Below are positions 1 through 10,110 of a stretch of 40,772 nt of DNA, piece after piece. The DNA is from Bacteroidales bacterium (GTDB lineage Bacteria; Bacteroidota; Bacteroidia; Bacteroidales; WCHB1-69), in assembly GCA_031253655.1 (NCBI GenBank), contig JAIRVY010000135.1, forward strand, positions 1 to 40,772. The letters run 5' to 3'. Each line of letters begins with the position of its first letter. Position 1 is the first letter of the stretch. The notes under the pieces were generated by a model, which had not been told where the DNA came from, did no database searches, and saw only the letters and a program-made list of their open reading frames with translations. A program made the translations under genes and the position numbers.

Positions 1-94
1 TTGGTTCTTTTTTTGTCTTTTTCATAAAAAAAAATAGGTTTTCAAATTAATACTTTTTTTAATTGAAACCCTAAACTATTTTTCTATCTAAACG

Positions 95-1369
95 GTGCAC
101 TTTTTGCTGACGACTTACAATACTACATACGGTATAAATCAATTGGGCGCTATTAATTTTTATGACGGCTATTTGGGTAATAGTCAAGGAGGAGGGAACT
201 TCTTCATAGACAATTTCACCGTTTATGAAATTGAGTCTTCGCAACCCGGAGTATTTGTTATTGAACCCGAGACTCCCATTATTCAAAATTTTTATAATAC
301 CGGAAATTTTACACTCAACTTAAGCAATCAAGGTGGCGCTCCTATTGATTATGAAGTAATAGCCGTTTATGATATTCCTAACACTAATCCAACTTCAACC
401 GGTGCACAAGTTATAACTCATTATAGTGTTCCGTCATCAAATTCTATTATGTGGAGTGCGTACGAACAATACACCTTTGCTTCAGGTTATTCTCCCACAA
501 TGTTGCAGGAGTATATCGGGAAAACCATACAACAATTTGATATTGGACTCATAAATGTTCATGGGATTTTATCGGCAAAACTATGTATTTGGGATATGGG
601 CCCATTTGGAATGCCAAGCGTTAGTCCTCCAATTTATGAACAAGCAATTCCGGTCTCTTCATTAGTTGAAGGGGTAAGTTCAATTCCTCTTTCTGAGCCA
701 TGGCTAATTGATGGGCGTTATTTGTATATCGGAGTTGAATTGGTAGTAACTCCTGCAATAGTTAAAATTGCACTTGACGGAACGCCTTTAAATCAATGTA
801 ACTATTTGGGTCGTATCTACAAACGGAATGTAGCGTGGGCACTAATTCCCGAAAAGGAAAGTGGTACTAATCTCCCACTTAACGGGGTTTGGAATATGAC
901 AGTACATGTGGATGGGGCGCCAATAAAACCATGGATTGCTTTAGACCATACTTCTGCCAGTTTACAACCGGATGTCAATAAAAATCTAAATATTTCTTTT
1001 GGTGCAGATGATGTAATTGATAGTTGTACCAAAAAGGCAAAATTGTACTTCTTTTCTACCGATTTTCAAAAAGAAGAAACCATAATCAATGCAACTATTC
1101 ATTTTTATTTAGTTGGTATCGAAGATATTAATACAAACAATCTACAAGTTAAGATATTTCCTAATCCGGCTTCAGATAGTATTATTATTGAGTGTAATAT
1201 AGTAATTGAGAGTGTTCAAATTTTCAACGAAACTGGACAAGTCGTTTTATCTAAAAGTGTAAAAGAAGAGAAAACTGTGATAGACACTTCCAATTTGCTT
1301 TCAGGTATTTACTTAATCGTTGTAAAAACAGATAATAATACCCATACAGGAAAACTTATCATTAAGTAA
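95..1369 (+). CDS. T9SS type A sorting domain-containing protein, probably 5'-truncated
   Basis: C-terminus KIFPNPASDSIIIEC...GIYLIVVKTDNNTHTGKLIIK is a Por-secretion tail; only a GTG start, in-frame TAA at 89-91, no signal peptide. Confidence 0.7.
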   Translation: MHFLLTTYNTTYGINQLGAINFYDGYLGNSQGGGNFFIDNFTVYEIESSQPGVFVIEPETPIIQNFYNTGNFTLNLSNQGGAPIDYEVIAVYDIPNTNPTSTGAQVITHYSVPSSNSIMWSAYEQYTFASGYSPTMLQEYIGKTIQQFDIGLINVHGILSAKLCIWDMGPFGMPSVSPPIYEQAIPVSSLVEGVSSIPLSEPWLIDGRYLYIGVELVVTPAIVKIALDGTPLNQCNYLGRIYKRNVAWALIPEKESGTNLPLNGVWNMTVHVDGAPIKPWIALDHTSASLQPDVNKNLNISFGADDVIDSCTKKAKLYFFSTDFQKEETIINATIHFYLVGIEDINTNNLQVKIFPNPASDSIIIECNIVIESVQIFNETGQVVLSKSVKEEKTVIDTSNLLSGIYLIVVKTDNNTHTGKLIIK

Positions 1370-1506
1370 GAAGGAAATAGACATTAACTTGTAGTGCATT
1401 TCGCTCCGTATGTTTGGGGGAATAATTTTTTTCTTCCATTTTGAATAAATAAACGCGCAAAAATAATAGAAATTCCTATTTTTGCAAACACATAAGCAGT
1501 ATTTTT

Positions 1507-2580
1507 GTGCAAATCATTGACCGTTACATATTTATGAAATTTCTTAGCGCATTTTTCTATGCGTTAACACTCCTTATGGTAGTGGTAATCGTTTTTGATT
1601 TTGCGGAAAATGTATCCCGATTTATGGATTACAACATCTCCTGGATAGATGTTGTTTTTAAATTTTATCTGAATTTTATTCCCTATTTTTTTAATCTGTT
1701 TATTCCGCTTTTCACTTTTATTAGTACGATATGGTTTACTTCCAAACTCTCTTCCAACAATGAGATTATTGCCATATTAAGCGGGGGTGTAAGTTTTTAC
1801 CGTATGCTGTTTCCCTATCTGGCGAGTGCCATTTGCATTGCATTGCTAGCTGTTTTTATGTCGAATGTGATTGTTCCCAAAGCGGCTTACAATTTGCAAA
1901 CTTTCAAACAGGCTTATATGTCGAGGGTGGCGAAAACTACGACTAATTTTCACGTTCGTAACTCAAAAAACAGCTATATTTATGTGGACCGCTGGAATGT
2001 AGGCGATAATAAAGGGTATTCTTTTTGCTATGATGAAATGGGAGAATCGTTTGTGAAATACAGAATTACCGCGTGCGAAATCCAATATGATGACAGTAAC
2101 AAAGTTTGGCATCTCACCGATTATACTAAACGTTTTACTACCCAAACCGGAGAGAAATTAATTTTTGGAAGTAGAATGGATACTACGCTCAATATTACTC
2201 CGTTAGACTTATCGCAAGATGATAAAGCCTGTGAAATTATGACTTTTGGTGCCATTTTAAAATATATTCGGGAAGATAAAGAGAAGGGTGGAGGAATGTC
2301 GAAATACTACATCATTGAAGCCCATAAACGAATTACTAACTCGCTGGGTGCGATTATTATGACTCTGTTGGGGTTAAGTGTAGCCTCTAGAAAAAACAGA
2401 AGGGGAGTTGGGGTGCATCTCTTTATCGGAGTTGCGTTAGCCTTTGTTTTTGTTTTCCTTCAACAAGTTTCTACCGTATTTTCAAAAAACGCCGACTTAT
2501 CCCCCGCACTTGGAACCTGGATACCTATTATTATTTACTCTTTTGTTTGCCTGATTATGATAAGAACGTGCCAAAAATGA
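1507..2580 (+). CDS. LptF/LptG family permease
   Basis: MQIIDRYIFMKFLSAFFYALTLLMVVVIVFDFAENVSRF, multiple TM, YjgP/YjgQ pattern. Confidence 0.85.
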   Translation: MQIIDRYIFMKFLSAFFYALTLLMVVVIVFDFAENVSRFMDYNISWIDVVFKFYLNFIPYFFNLFIPLFTFISTIWFTSKLSSNNEIIAILSGGVSFYRMLFPYLASAICIALLAVFMSNVIVPKAAYNLQTFKQAYMSRVAKTTTNFHVRNSKNSYIYVDRWNVGDNKGYSFCYDEMGESFVKYRITACEIQYDDSNKVWHLTDYTKRFTTQTGEKLIFGSRMDTTLNITPLDLSQDDKACEIMTFGAILKYIREDKEKGGGMSKYYIIEAHKRITNSLGAIIMTLLGLSVASRKNRRGVGVHLFIGVALAFVFVFLQQVSTVFSKNADLSPALGTWIPIIIYSFVCLIMIRTCQK

Positions 2581-2636
2581 GATAAGAGAAAAGAGATATG
2601 AATTAAAAGTTAAGAGTTATAAATTTAGAGTTAATT

Positions 2637-3416
2637 ATGATTACATTACTTAGTGATTGGAAGTTAAGAGACCCATATATTGGGATATTTAAAGGACAGC
2701 TGTTGAAAGAGTTACTTCAAGTACAAATGGTGGATATTACCCATTATTTAGAGATGTTTAACCCTTCGCAAGCAGCATTCGTGCTGAAAAATAGTTATTC
2801 CTATTTTCCCGAAAAAACGATTCATATTGTGCTGGCAGGATTAACTTTTTCGACAGATACAAAACCGGTATTAGTACTTTATAATGGACACTTTTTTCTG
2901 GGAGAAGATAACGGCGTTTTCTATATGATGTTTGGCTCCGAAAACAGTTATGAAGCGTGGCAGTACAACGGCGATATGTCGATTCCTGTTTTAGAAAAAT
3001 TAGTAATAATGGCTTCGTGGGTAAATCAAAATAAATATAAAAATCATACAACCCCTTATCCTTCTTTAAAGTTTCAACTTAGTAATCTGTCGGAAGCTGA
3101 TTATAATCTCGAACGAAAAACCATATCGGGAAAAACTGTATTTGTTGATTCTTACTGCAATGCGGTTACCAACATTCCTGTTTCAATGTTTGAATCCGCG
3201 CTCGAATCAGCCGGAAAAAAGCAGTTTACCGCCACTGTTTCTACCCATCGTCCTTTGAAAATTACCCGTTTCCATCCTTGTTACAATCCCAACGAACCGG
3301 ATATCTATCTGGTGCATAATCAATTTGGTTTACTTGAAATCACTTTGTTTAACGGTAACATAGCCGTAATGGCAGATATAAACCCTGGAAACAGTATTGA
3401 AATTCAATTTCATTAA
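2637..3416 (+). CDS. SAM hydroxide adenosyltransferase-like (DUF62) protein
   Basis: ITLLSDW..RDPYIGIFKGQLL.....VDITHYLEMFNPSQAAFVLKNSYSYFPEKTIHIV. Confidence 0.75.
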   Translation: MITLLSDWKLRDPYIGIFKGQLLKELLQVQMVDITHYLEMFNPSQAAFVLKNSYSYFPEKTIHIVLAGLTFSTDTKPVLVLYNGHFFLGEDNGVFYMMFGSENSYEAWQYNGDMSIPVLEKLVIMASWVNQNKYKNHTTPYPSLKFQLSNLSEADYNLERKTISGKTVFVDSYCNAVTNIPVSMFESALESAGKKQFTATVSTHRPLKITRFHPCYNPNEPDIYLVHNQFGLLEITLFNGNIAVMADINPGNSIEIQFH

Positions 3417-3444
3417 AGGAGTTAAAAGTTAATAGTTAAATATT

Positions 3445-3879
3445 ATGAGTAACAAATTCTGCTTTTCTGTTTTTCTGTTTTTCTGTTTTTCTGCCTTATT
3501 CGCGCAAAACAAACCTGACGATATTTTGGGGTATTATCTTAATGAAGACCCGTTTTCAGGCGCACTTTCACAGGTTTATATCTATAATGCCGGTAATGGT
3601 ATCTATGAGGGAATTGTGATTTGGGTGAGAGAAGTTGAAAGAAAAAAATATGAAGGTTTAGTGTTTTTGAAGGAGATGACTTTTAACGAGAAAGATAACG
3701 AATGGCAAAACGGGGCAATGATCTACCCGGGGAAAAACGGAAAATTCAAATCTTTTATGCGCCTTGAAAAAGATGGGCGACTTCGAGTTCGAGGCTACTG
3801 GGGAATCTCGATGCTGGGCAAAACAGTCTATTGGACCCGCGAAACAGAATCCCGAAACCCAAAAATAATGCATCCGTAA
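3445..3879 (+). CDS. DUF2147-like secreted protein
   Basis: Signal peptide; DDILGYYLNEDPFSGALSQVYIYNAGNGIYEGIVIWV...GYWGISMLGKTVYWTRE. Confidence 0.65.
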   Translation: MSNKFCFSVFLFFCFSALFAQNKPDDILGYYLNEDPFSGALSQVYIYNAGNGIYEGIVIWVREVERKKYEGLVFLKEMTFNEKDNEWQNGAMIYPGKNGKFKSFMRLEKDGRLRVRGYWGISMLGKTVYWTRETESRNPKIMHP

Positions 3880-3937
3880 GTCTTAGCATTTTAAGATTTA
3901 AAAGTTCAAAAGTTCAACAATTCAACAATTCAATATT

Positions 3938-5011
3938 ATGAGTCTCAAATTCTCCATTTTCCATTCACCATTCTCCATTCTACTCTTTTGCTTTTCCGCT
4001 TTTTCCCTTTCCGCCCAGAAGTATATTTTCTATTTTATAGGTGATGGGTTTGGGATTGGGGCTTTAACTTATTGTGAAAAAATGGCGATGGAAAAAGGGG
4101 ATACTTTATGTTTTACCCAATTTCCGGTAACAGGATTTATCACTACACATTCGGCTGATAATTTGGTTACCTGTTCAGCTGCTGCCGCAACCGCTTTAGC
4201 ATCAGGAGAAAAGACAAAAAACGGGATGTTGAACTTTTCCCCAGACTCGAAAAGGAAATTGCTCCCGATTTCAAAAACACTCCATCAAAAAGGCTTTTCT
4301 GTGGGTATCGCCACTTCGGTTAGTATTGACCACGCTACACCAGCCGGATTTTACGCACATTCTACAAGTAGAAGTGACTATTACGATATTGCCAAACAAC
4401 TTACTGTTTCGGGGTTTGAGTTTTTTGGCGGTTCCGGTTTTTTACAACCAGAGCCCGCGGGTTTTGTTTCTATCTTCAAGCTGCTGAAAGATAACCATTA
4501 TACCGTTTCTACTTCTATGCAACAGTGTTCAGAATCACAATCTATTAAGAATGTTTTAGTTCAGCCGCAGGGAAAAAGTGCGAAACAGCTGCCCTTCGCC
4601 ATCTACAAAGATAAAACAGATTTTACATTACCGCAAATTACCCAATTGGGAATAGAGAAACTCTATGCGCTTGAAAAACCATTCTTTTTTATGGTGGAGG
4701 GAGGATTGATTGACTGGGCTGCCCACGACAACCTGACCAAAGAGTTGTATGGTGAAGTGAAAGAGTTTTCGGAAGCTATTAAGGTGGCATTGAATTTCTA
4801 TGAACAACATACCGAGGATACTTTAATCATTGTAACTTCCGACCACGAAACCGGAGGGATATTTGCTGTTACCAAAGGAATTCGTTTTTACTCGAAAGAC
4901 CATACCGGAAATATTGTTCCCTTGTTCGCTATTGGCAAAGGTGCAGAGAATTTTTCCGGATTGCATGACAATACGCAGATTAGTAAAAAAATTTTAGAAT
5001 TAACCCCATAA
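3938..5011 (+). CDS. alkaline phosphatase
   Basis: FYFIGDGFG, TCSAAAATALASGEKTKNGML, VEGGLIDWAAHDN, VTSDHETGG. Confidence 0.9.
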   Translation: MSLKFSIFHSPFSILLFCFSAFSLSAQKYIFYFIGDGFGIGALTYCEKMAMEKGDTLCFTQFPVTGFITTHSADNLVTCSAAAATALASGEKTKNGMLNFSPDSKRKLLPISKTLHQKGFSVGIATSVSIDHATPAGFYAHSTSRSDYYDIAKQLTVSGFEFFGGSGFLQPEPAGFVSIFKLLKDNHYTVSTSMQQCSESQSIKNVLVQPQGKSAKQLPFAIYKDKTDFTLPQITQLGIEKLYALEKPFFFMVEGGLIDWAAHDNLTKELYGEVKEFSEAIKVALNFYEQHTEDTLIIVTSDHETGGIFAVTKGIRFYSKDHTGNIVPLFAIGKGAENFSGLHDNTQISKKILELTP

Positions 5012-5026
5012 TTATACTCAAAAAAG

Positions 5027-5163
5027 TGGTTAAAAATTAGTTTGAGGCGTTATGAATTAGATTACTCGCTGCGCTCGGAATGACAACGACGCCACCGGTA
5101 GGGAAGGGATTCCTCGCTACGCTCGGAATCACATTCATAACGCCTCAAACTAATTTTTAACCA
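5027..5163. repeat. 137-bp MITE-like element with 31-bp perfect terminal inverted repeats
   Basis: TGGTTAAAAATTAGTTTGAGGCGTTATGAAT (5027-5057) is the exact reverse complement of 5133-5163. Confidence 0.7.
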
Positions 5164-5229
5164 AAAAAGTTAATAAATAAGAAGGAAAAAGAAAAAATGT
5201 GTTTCTTCGCTCCTTAAAATTAACCCCTT

Positions 5230-6243
5230 GTGCTAACCCCATCCCAAATTTCCGACTTTCAAAGCTTACTATCGCAAAGTAAAAAAATTGCTATCTGTAC
5301 CCATTACAATCCCGATGGCGATGCTATAGGTACCTCACTTGCACTGCGCACTTACTTCACTTCGCAAGGTTTTGAGGTAAATTGCGTGATTCCTAATAAT
5401 ATGCCTGATTTTCTTCAATGGCTCCCCGGCGCAGATAGTATCATCAACGCACAGAAACAATTCAAAGATATTAAAGCCATAATCAAAGAAGCAGATATTC
5501 TTTTTTTGGTGGATATGAATGCCGAACATCGCAGCGGTGTGGATGTAGAAAAAGTGCTTTTAGAAACGAGCGCCTTTAAAGTACTGATTGACCACCACCC
5601 CAATCCTACCGCCCAAAGCCACCTTATCTATTCTATTCCCGAAATCTCTTCATCCTGTGAGGTGCTCTATCGCTTCCTTAGCGAAATAACTACACAACAA
5701 TTTCTTAATCAAGAGATTGGAACTTGCCTATATACCGGAATAATTACCGATACAGGCTCTCTAAGTTTTGGATGTAACAACCCCGAAACATATAAATTAT
5801 TAACAAAATTGATGGAATTAGAGATTAATGGCGAGGATATTCACCGAAATTTGTACGATAATTACTTCGAAAGCCGCATCCGTTTGTTAGGTTTGTGTTT
5901 GAATTCACTAAAGGTATTTTTCGAACTGGGAACCTCTTATATGTACCTTACTAAAGAGGAGATGATAAACAACTTTTTTAAAGAGGGCGATACCGAAGGG
6001 TTTGTAAACTATGGACTCTCTTTAAAGGGAATTATCTTTACGGCGTTTTTTACCGAAAGGGACAAAAGAATTAGAATTTCCTTTCGCTCAAAAGGGGATT
6101 TCGACGTTAATAAATTTGCACGAACATACTTTCAAGGAGGCGGGCACAAAAATGCCGCCGCCTCCTATCACTACGACACTCTCGAAAATACGATTAAATA
6201 CTTTGAAGAAGTGATTCACAAACACAACGAATTGGTTATTTAA
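5230..6243 (+). CDS. DHH/DHHA1 family phosphoesterase (NrnA-like)
   Basis: CTHYNPDGDAIGTSLAL, DHHPNP, TGIITDTGSLSFG, GGGHKNAAAS. Confidence 0.9.
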   Translation: MLTPSQISDFQSLLSQSKKIAICTHYNPDGDAIGTSLALRTYFTSQGFEVNCVIPNNMPDFLQWLPGADSIINAQKQFKDIKAIIKEADILFLVDMNAEHRSGVDVEKVLLETSAFKVLIDHHPNPTAQSHLIYSIPEISSSCEVLYRFLSEITTQQFLNQEIGTCLYTGIITDTGSLSFGCNNPETYKLLTKLMELEINGEDIHRNLYDNYFESRIRLLGLCLNSLKVFFELGTSYMYLTKEEMINNFFKEGDTEGFVNYGLSLKGIIFTAFFTERDKRIRISFRSKGDFDVNKFARTYFQGGGHKNAAASYHYDTLENTIKYFEEVIHKHNELVI

Positions 6244-6299
6244 TATTAATTATTATTGTTTTGAGCTATTGAATTATTAAATCATTAAACTTTAAATCT

Positions 6300-6836
6300 T
6301 TGAATTTTAAATCTTTAAATTATAACTTATTATTTTTCTTTTTTTCTGCTCTTCTGCTCTGTTGCAATAATTACACCCCTATCGGCGTTATCGTAAGTTT
6401 ATCAGAAAAAAAAGAAGAAACAAACCCCTTTATTGTGGGTAATAAAAAGATTGTGGAACTTGAGAATCAAGATATTGAACTCTTTTTGAAACGATATAAA
6501 TGGGAAATGACTCAAACCAATACAGGACTGAGGTATGAAATTACAAAGAAAGGAAATGGAAAAAAAATTACGGCAAGAGAAACGGTAGTGTTAAAATATA
6601 AGACACTTTTATTATCGGGAGAAGAGATTTATGACTCAATAAAGGACGGAAAAATTGAATTTATTGTAGAAAAAACGGCAGAAATAGCAGGGTTGCACGA
6701 GGCGGTTCAGTTGATGAACAGGGGTGACGAAGCGAGGCTGATAATCCCCTCATATTTAGCCTACGGTGCAAGCGGAGATGGAGATGGAATTAAACCTTAC
6801 CAAACGATAATAATGAAAATAGTGATTAATGATTAA
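6300..6836 (+). CDS. FKBP-type peptidyl-prolyl isomerase lipoprotein (GldI-like)
   Basis: N-terminal lipobox-like LLCC; FKBP core ETVVLKYKTLLLSGEEIYDS...GLHEAVQLMNRGDEARLIIPSYLAYG. Confidence 0.75.
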   Translation: MNFKSLNYNLLFFFFSALLLCCNNYTPIGVIVSLSEKKEETNPFIVGNKKIVELENQDIELFLKRYKWEMTQTNTGLRYEITKKGNGKKITARETVVLKYKTLLLSGEEIYDSIKDGKIEFIVEKTAEIAGLHEAVQLMNRGDEARLIIPSYLAYGASGDGDGIKPYQTIIMKIVIND

Positions 6837-6917
6837 TGGTTAATAGGTGTATTAGTGTAAAAACCCGTAAACCCATAAATCCATAAACTTAAAAACAATA
6901 ACTTTTAAATATTTATA

Positions 6918-7775
6918 ATGAAAAACGTAACAAAATTTATGATTGCCTTAGTGGCGTTAGCAGTATTGGGAATAGCCTGCTCAAAGCATCCCGGATTTAA
7001 GAAAGACAAAGAAGGGTTCTATTACAAATTCCACGTATTGAACAAAAAAGAGCCACAGCCTCAAATGGGAGATGTAGTGGAAATGACCTATACCCTTCGC
7101 ACATCGGATTCATTGTTATATGATAATGAACCGCTTACAGATATGATTGTAGAATCATTGTTTCCCGGAGATATTTATGCTGCCATTCAAACAATGCATT
7201 TGGGAGATAGTGTAACTTTTATTTTGGATGGAGAGAGCTTCTTTAAATATTTTATGGGACGACCCTGGGAATTTGCGAATAATGACCTGTACTTCGACTT
7301 AAAGTTGAATAATATTATTCCCAAAGAAGAATATGAACAAATACGTGCCGAACAAAGGCAGAAATATGAAATATGGCTGGAAGAATGCAGAGCTGTGGAG
7401 GATAGTTTGATAACAGATTACATTACTAAGCACAAAGCAACACGCACAGATAACGGCCTCTATTTCATATCGAAAAAACCCGGCAAAGGCAAAGAGATTA
7501 AGTTCGGCGCAAAAGTCAAGGTTCACTATACCGGGATGTTTATAGACGGCACAGTTTTCGACAGTTCGGTTAATAGAGGTGAACCTATTGAAATATCTGT
7601 AGGTCAAGGTGGTGTTATATCCGGATGGGAAAATGCGCTGATGATGATGCGTGGGGGAGACAAGGCTACTATACTCATCCCTTCCGAATCTGCTTACGGA
7701 GGTGAAGGGTATAGGAACTTCATACCACCCTATACACCCTTAATTTTTGAGATGGAGATTGTTTCTGTAGAATAA
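6918..7775 (+). CDS. FKBP-type peptidyl-prolyl isomerase
   Basis: GAKVKVHYTGMFIDGTVFDSSVNRGEPIEISVGQGGVISGWENALMMMRGGDKATILIPSESAYG. Confidence 0.9.
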   Translation: MKNVTKFMIALVALAVLGIACSKHPGFKKDKEGFYYKFHVLNKKEPQPQMGDVVEMTYTLRTSDSLLYDNEPLTDMIVESLFPGDIYAAIQTMHLGDSVTFILDGESFFKYFMGRPWEFANNDLYFDLKLNNIIPKEEYEQIRAEQRQKYEIWLEECRAVEDSLITDYITKHKATRTDNGLYFISKKPGKGKEIKFGAKVKVHYTGMFIDGTVFDSSVNRGEPIEISVGQGGVISGWENALMMMRGGDKATILIPSESAYGGEGYRNFIPPYTPLIFEMEIVSVE

Positions 7776-7805
7776 TTTTCTATTTTCGCCACCTGTTTTC
7801 AGGAT

Positions 7806-7879
7806 GGGGCGTTAGCTCAGTTGGCTAGAGCGTTAGACTGGCAGTCTAAAGGTCACGGGTTCGACTCCCGTACGCTCCA
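7806..7879 (+). tRNA. tRNA-Ala (GGC)
   Basis: Cloverleaf; anticodon loop CTGGCAG; acceptor GGGGCGT/ACGCTCC with G3:U70. Confidence 0.95.
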
Positions 7880-7880
7880 C
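7853..7880 (+). repeat. attL: 28-bp tRNA 3'-end core
   Basis: TCACGGGTTCGACTCCCGTACGCTCCAC, identical to 29706-29733. Confidence 0.95.
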
Positions 7881-7999
7881 AAAGTCTGAAAATCAGATTG
7901 TTACACACAATTTTTAATAAAAGGTGTGTCAAAATCGTGCCAAATCTTTTTAACCTTTTAATTATTAAGAAACTAACTAATTAAAGGGGTAAAAAAAAA

Positions 8000-9160
8000 A
8001 TGCGTTTAATTCAAACCTCCCTTCTTAATCAAAAAGCATTAGTATTCAACTATATGCCTGCTAAACTTTGCAAAAACAGATCCGGTTGGATTATAGAATA
8101 TTATGTGGAAAATCCGCTTACTTTTGAAATGTGCCGAGTTCGAAAACGTGTCCATTTTATTAAAAAAAGATACAAAAGTGTGAGAGATGCAGAAAGTCAT
8201 TGCCAAAAAATTATTTACGATATAAATGCAAAGATGGCAAATGGAATTAACCCGATGTTTTCTGATGATAACCCAGTCGGATATACAACCATTGCTGAAG
8301 TTATTAAAAAGTTTTTAGAGGAAAAAACACGCGAAGTACGACCCGACACGATGCGCTCCTACAAATCTTTTTCAAATATTTTTTTAAACTATATTTCTAA
8401 AACGTCTCTCGCTTTTATTTGTAAGTTCGGAAAAATTGAAGCCGCACAATATTTAGACTATATTTATAATGTACGTAAAATATCTCGCCGATCGTATAAT
8501 AACTATTTGAAATTTATTCGGGTTGTTTTTAATTGGGCAATTGAAAAAGGCTACATTTTGACTAATCCTTTTGAGCAAATGAAAACTAAGAAAAAAGAGG
8601 AAAAAAATCGTACTCTTGTGGATTCTGCATCAAGAAAGAAACTAATGGAATATTTAAACGCAAATGATAAGCAGTTTTTAATTGTATTAAAGTTGGTTTA
8701 TAGTGCATTAATCCGCCCCAAAGAGATTACAAATTTACGGGTTTCAGATATAGATTTTAATAACAAAACTGTTTGTGTAAATAGTAAAGCTGCAAAAAAT
8801 CATAACACAAGGTACATAGCCCTTACAGACGATATTTTAAACGATTTAAACTATATTAATGATTTTAAGAAAGATATGTTTTTAATATCTCAAAATATGA
8901 TGCCTGGTTATACTCAAGCACACCGGGCAAAGTACGGGAAAATGTGGGTAAAATTACGTGACAACTTAAAACTACCTAAAACAATGCAACTCTATTCTTT
9001 ACGTGATTCTGGTATTACAGATATGCTTAAAGCAGGTATCGACCCGCTTACCGTTAAACAACATGCCGACCATCATTCGTTAGAAATGACTACAATATAT
9101 TCAAAACACGCGGATCCAAATTTAATAAAAATTATCCGTGAAAAAGCACCGGCGTTTTAA
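8000..9160 (+). CDS. int: tyrosine recombinase/integrase
   Basis: LIRPKEITNLRVSDIDF; LYSLRDSGITDMLKAGIDPLTVKQHADHHSLEMTTIYSKH. Confidence 0.93.
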   Translation: MRLIQTSLLNQKALVFNYMPAKLCKNRSGWIIEYYVENPLTFEMCRVRKRVHFIKKRYKSVRDAESHCQKIIYDINAKMANGINPMFSDDNPVGYTTIAEVIKKFLEEKTREVRPDTMRSYKSFSNIFLNYISKTSLAFICKFGKIEAAQYLDYIYNVRKISRRSYNNYLKFIRVVFNWAIEKGYILTNPFEQMKTKKKEEKNRTLVDSASRKKLMEYLNANDKQFLIVLKLVYSALIRPKEITNLRVSDIDFNNKTVCVNSKAAKNHNTRYIALTDDILNDLNYINDFKKDMFLISQNMMPGYTQAHRAKYGKMWVKLRDNLKLPKTMQLYSLRDSGITDMLKAGIDPLTVKQHADHHSLEMTTIYSKHADPNLIKIIREKAPAF

Positions 9161-9576
9161 TATGGCAACCCTCCATAAATATCTGTCTCCTGATAAATAT
9201 CTTCTACCGTTTCAATGTAGTTTCTTTCTACAAAGGGCATTTTGATTATTCTATATTTCATTTCATTATCGCGGGGCTTATGTTTTTTGATTAATGCCTT
9301 TTCAAGGGCCGCGGCTTGTTTGGGTGTGCAATAAATAACGCGCACGAGATAGTCGCTACTTCTCATGTGCGACTTATAACTTATTACTTCTTGAGTTTTG
9401 TGATGCCACGATTGAAAGTGTCGGTACATTGTTTTATACAGATTATAGCCGGAAAAACCAACGTAAACAATTACTCCATTTTCTTTAATAATATAAACCC
9501 CTGTCCGGTTTACCGTCTGTGGAAAGTTTGTTTTTCCATCTTTTTTGTATGGCGGCAAAAATTTAAAAACTTTCAT
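9157..9576 (-). CDS. GIY-YIG nuclease-like protein
   Basis: TGVYIIKENGVIVYVGFSGYNLYKTMYRHF ... ALEKALIKKHKPRDN. Confidence 0.7.
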   Translation of the reverse strand: MKVFKFLPPYKKDGKTNFPQTVNRTGVYIIKENGVIVYVGFSGYNLYKTMYRHFQSWHHKTQEVISYKSHMRSSDYLVRVIYCTPKQAAALEKALIKKHKPRDNEMKYRIIKMPFVERNYIETVEDIYQETDIYGGLPY

Positions 9577-9719
9577 TATAGTTTTCCTTTAAGTTGCTTT
9601 CCTGCTTCCTTCATGCAGGTAGTCCACTTTTTGCCGGGGCTTGCTTTTCTAATTGCTTTTGCTTTGCTGGTAATTCTCTTACCGTTTGCGCTCATTTGTC
9701 TCTTTGTTAGTTTTGCCAT
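9576..9719 (-). CDS. 47-aa Lys/Arg-rich small protein (absent from supplied ORF track)
   Basis: MAKLTKRQMSANGKRITSKAKAIRKASPGKKWTTCMKEAGKQLKGKL; stop overlaps the ATG of the downstream GIY-YIG gene. Confidence 0.7.
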   Translation of the reverse strand: MAKLTKRQMSANGKRITSKAKAIRKASPGKKWTTCMKEAGKQLKGKL

Positions 9720-9724
9720 GATAA

Positions 9725-10105
9725 TTATTTTTTAGGTAATGGATAAATAAACTCGTTTCGGCGTACAGGCTCATGTTCTGAGCCAATGAAAAACAAATCG
9801 TTTTCATTTTTAGGCACTGCCATTATCTTTCTTTTTTTCTTGTAATGTATGTCAAAAACAAACTGCCCTATTTTAGGGTTCTTTTGTTCCTGTCGGGTTA
9901 TTATGTTCCTGTCGTATCGAATTATTTGATTCTTTTTCAAAAGCTTTAATTCTATTTGTCCATTTTTATACTCTTTTTTTGCAGCAAATGGGTTTTTTCC
10001 ATTATGGATACCAATATACCCCCTTTTCACCATTGTAAATGAATTAGTAACTATCCAACCCTTGGGTACTTTTTTATATATTTTAAGTCCTTTTTTCTTT
10101 TCCAT
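9725..10105 (-). CDS. hypothetical basic protein
   Basis: Operonic spacing, intact ORF. Confidence 0.6.
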   Translation of the reverse strand: MEKKKGLKIYKKVPKGWIVTNSFTMVKRGYIGIHNGKNPFAAKKEYKNGQIELKLLKKNQIIRYDRNIITRQEQKNPKIGQFVFDIHYKKKRKIMAVPKNENDLFFIGSEHEPVRRNEFIYPLPKK

Positions 10106-10110
10106 ATTAT

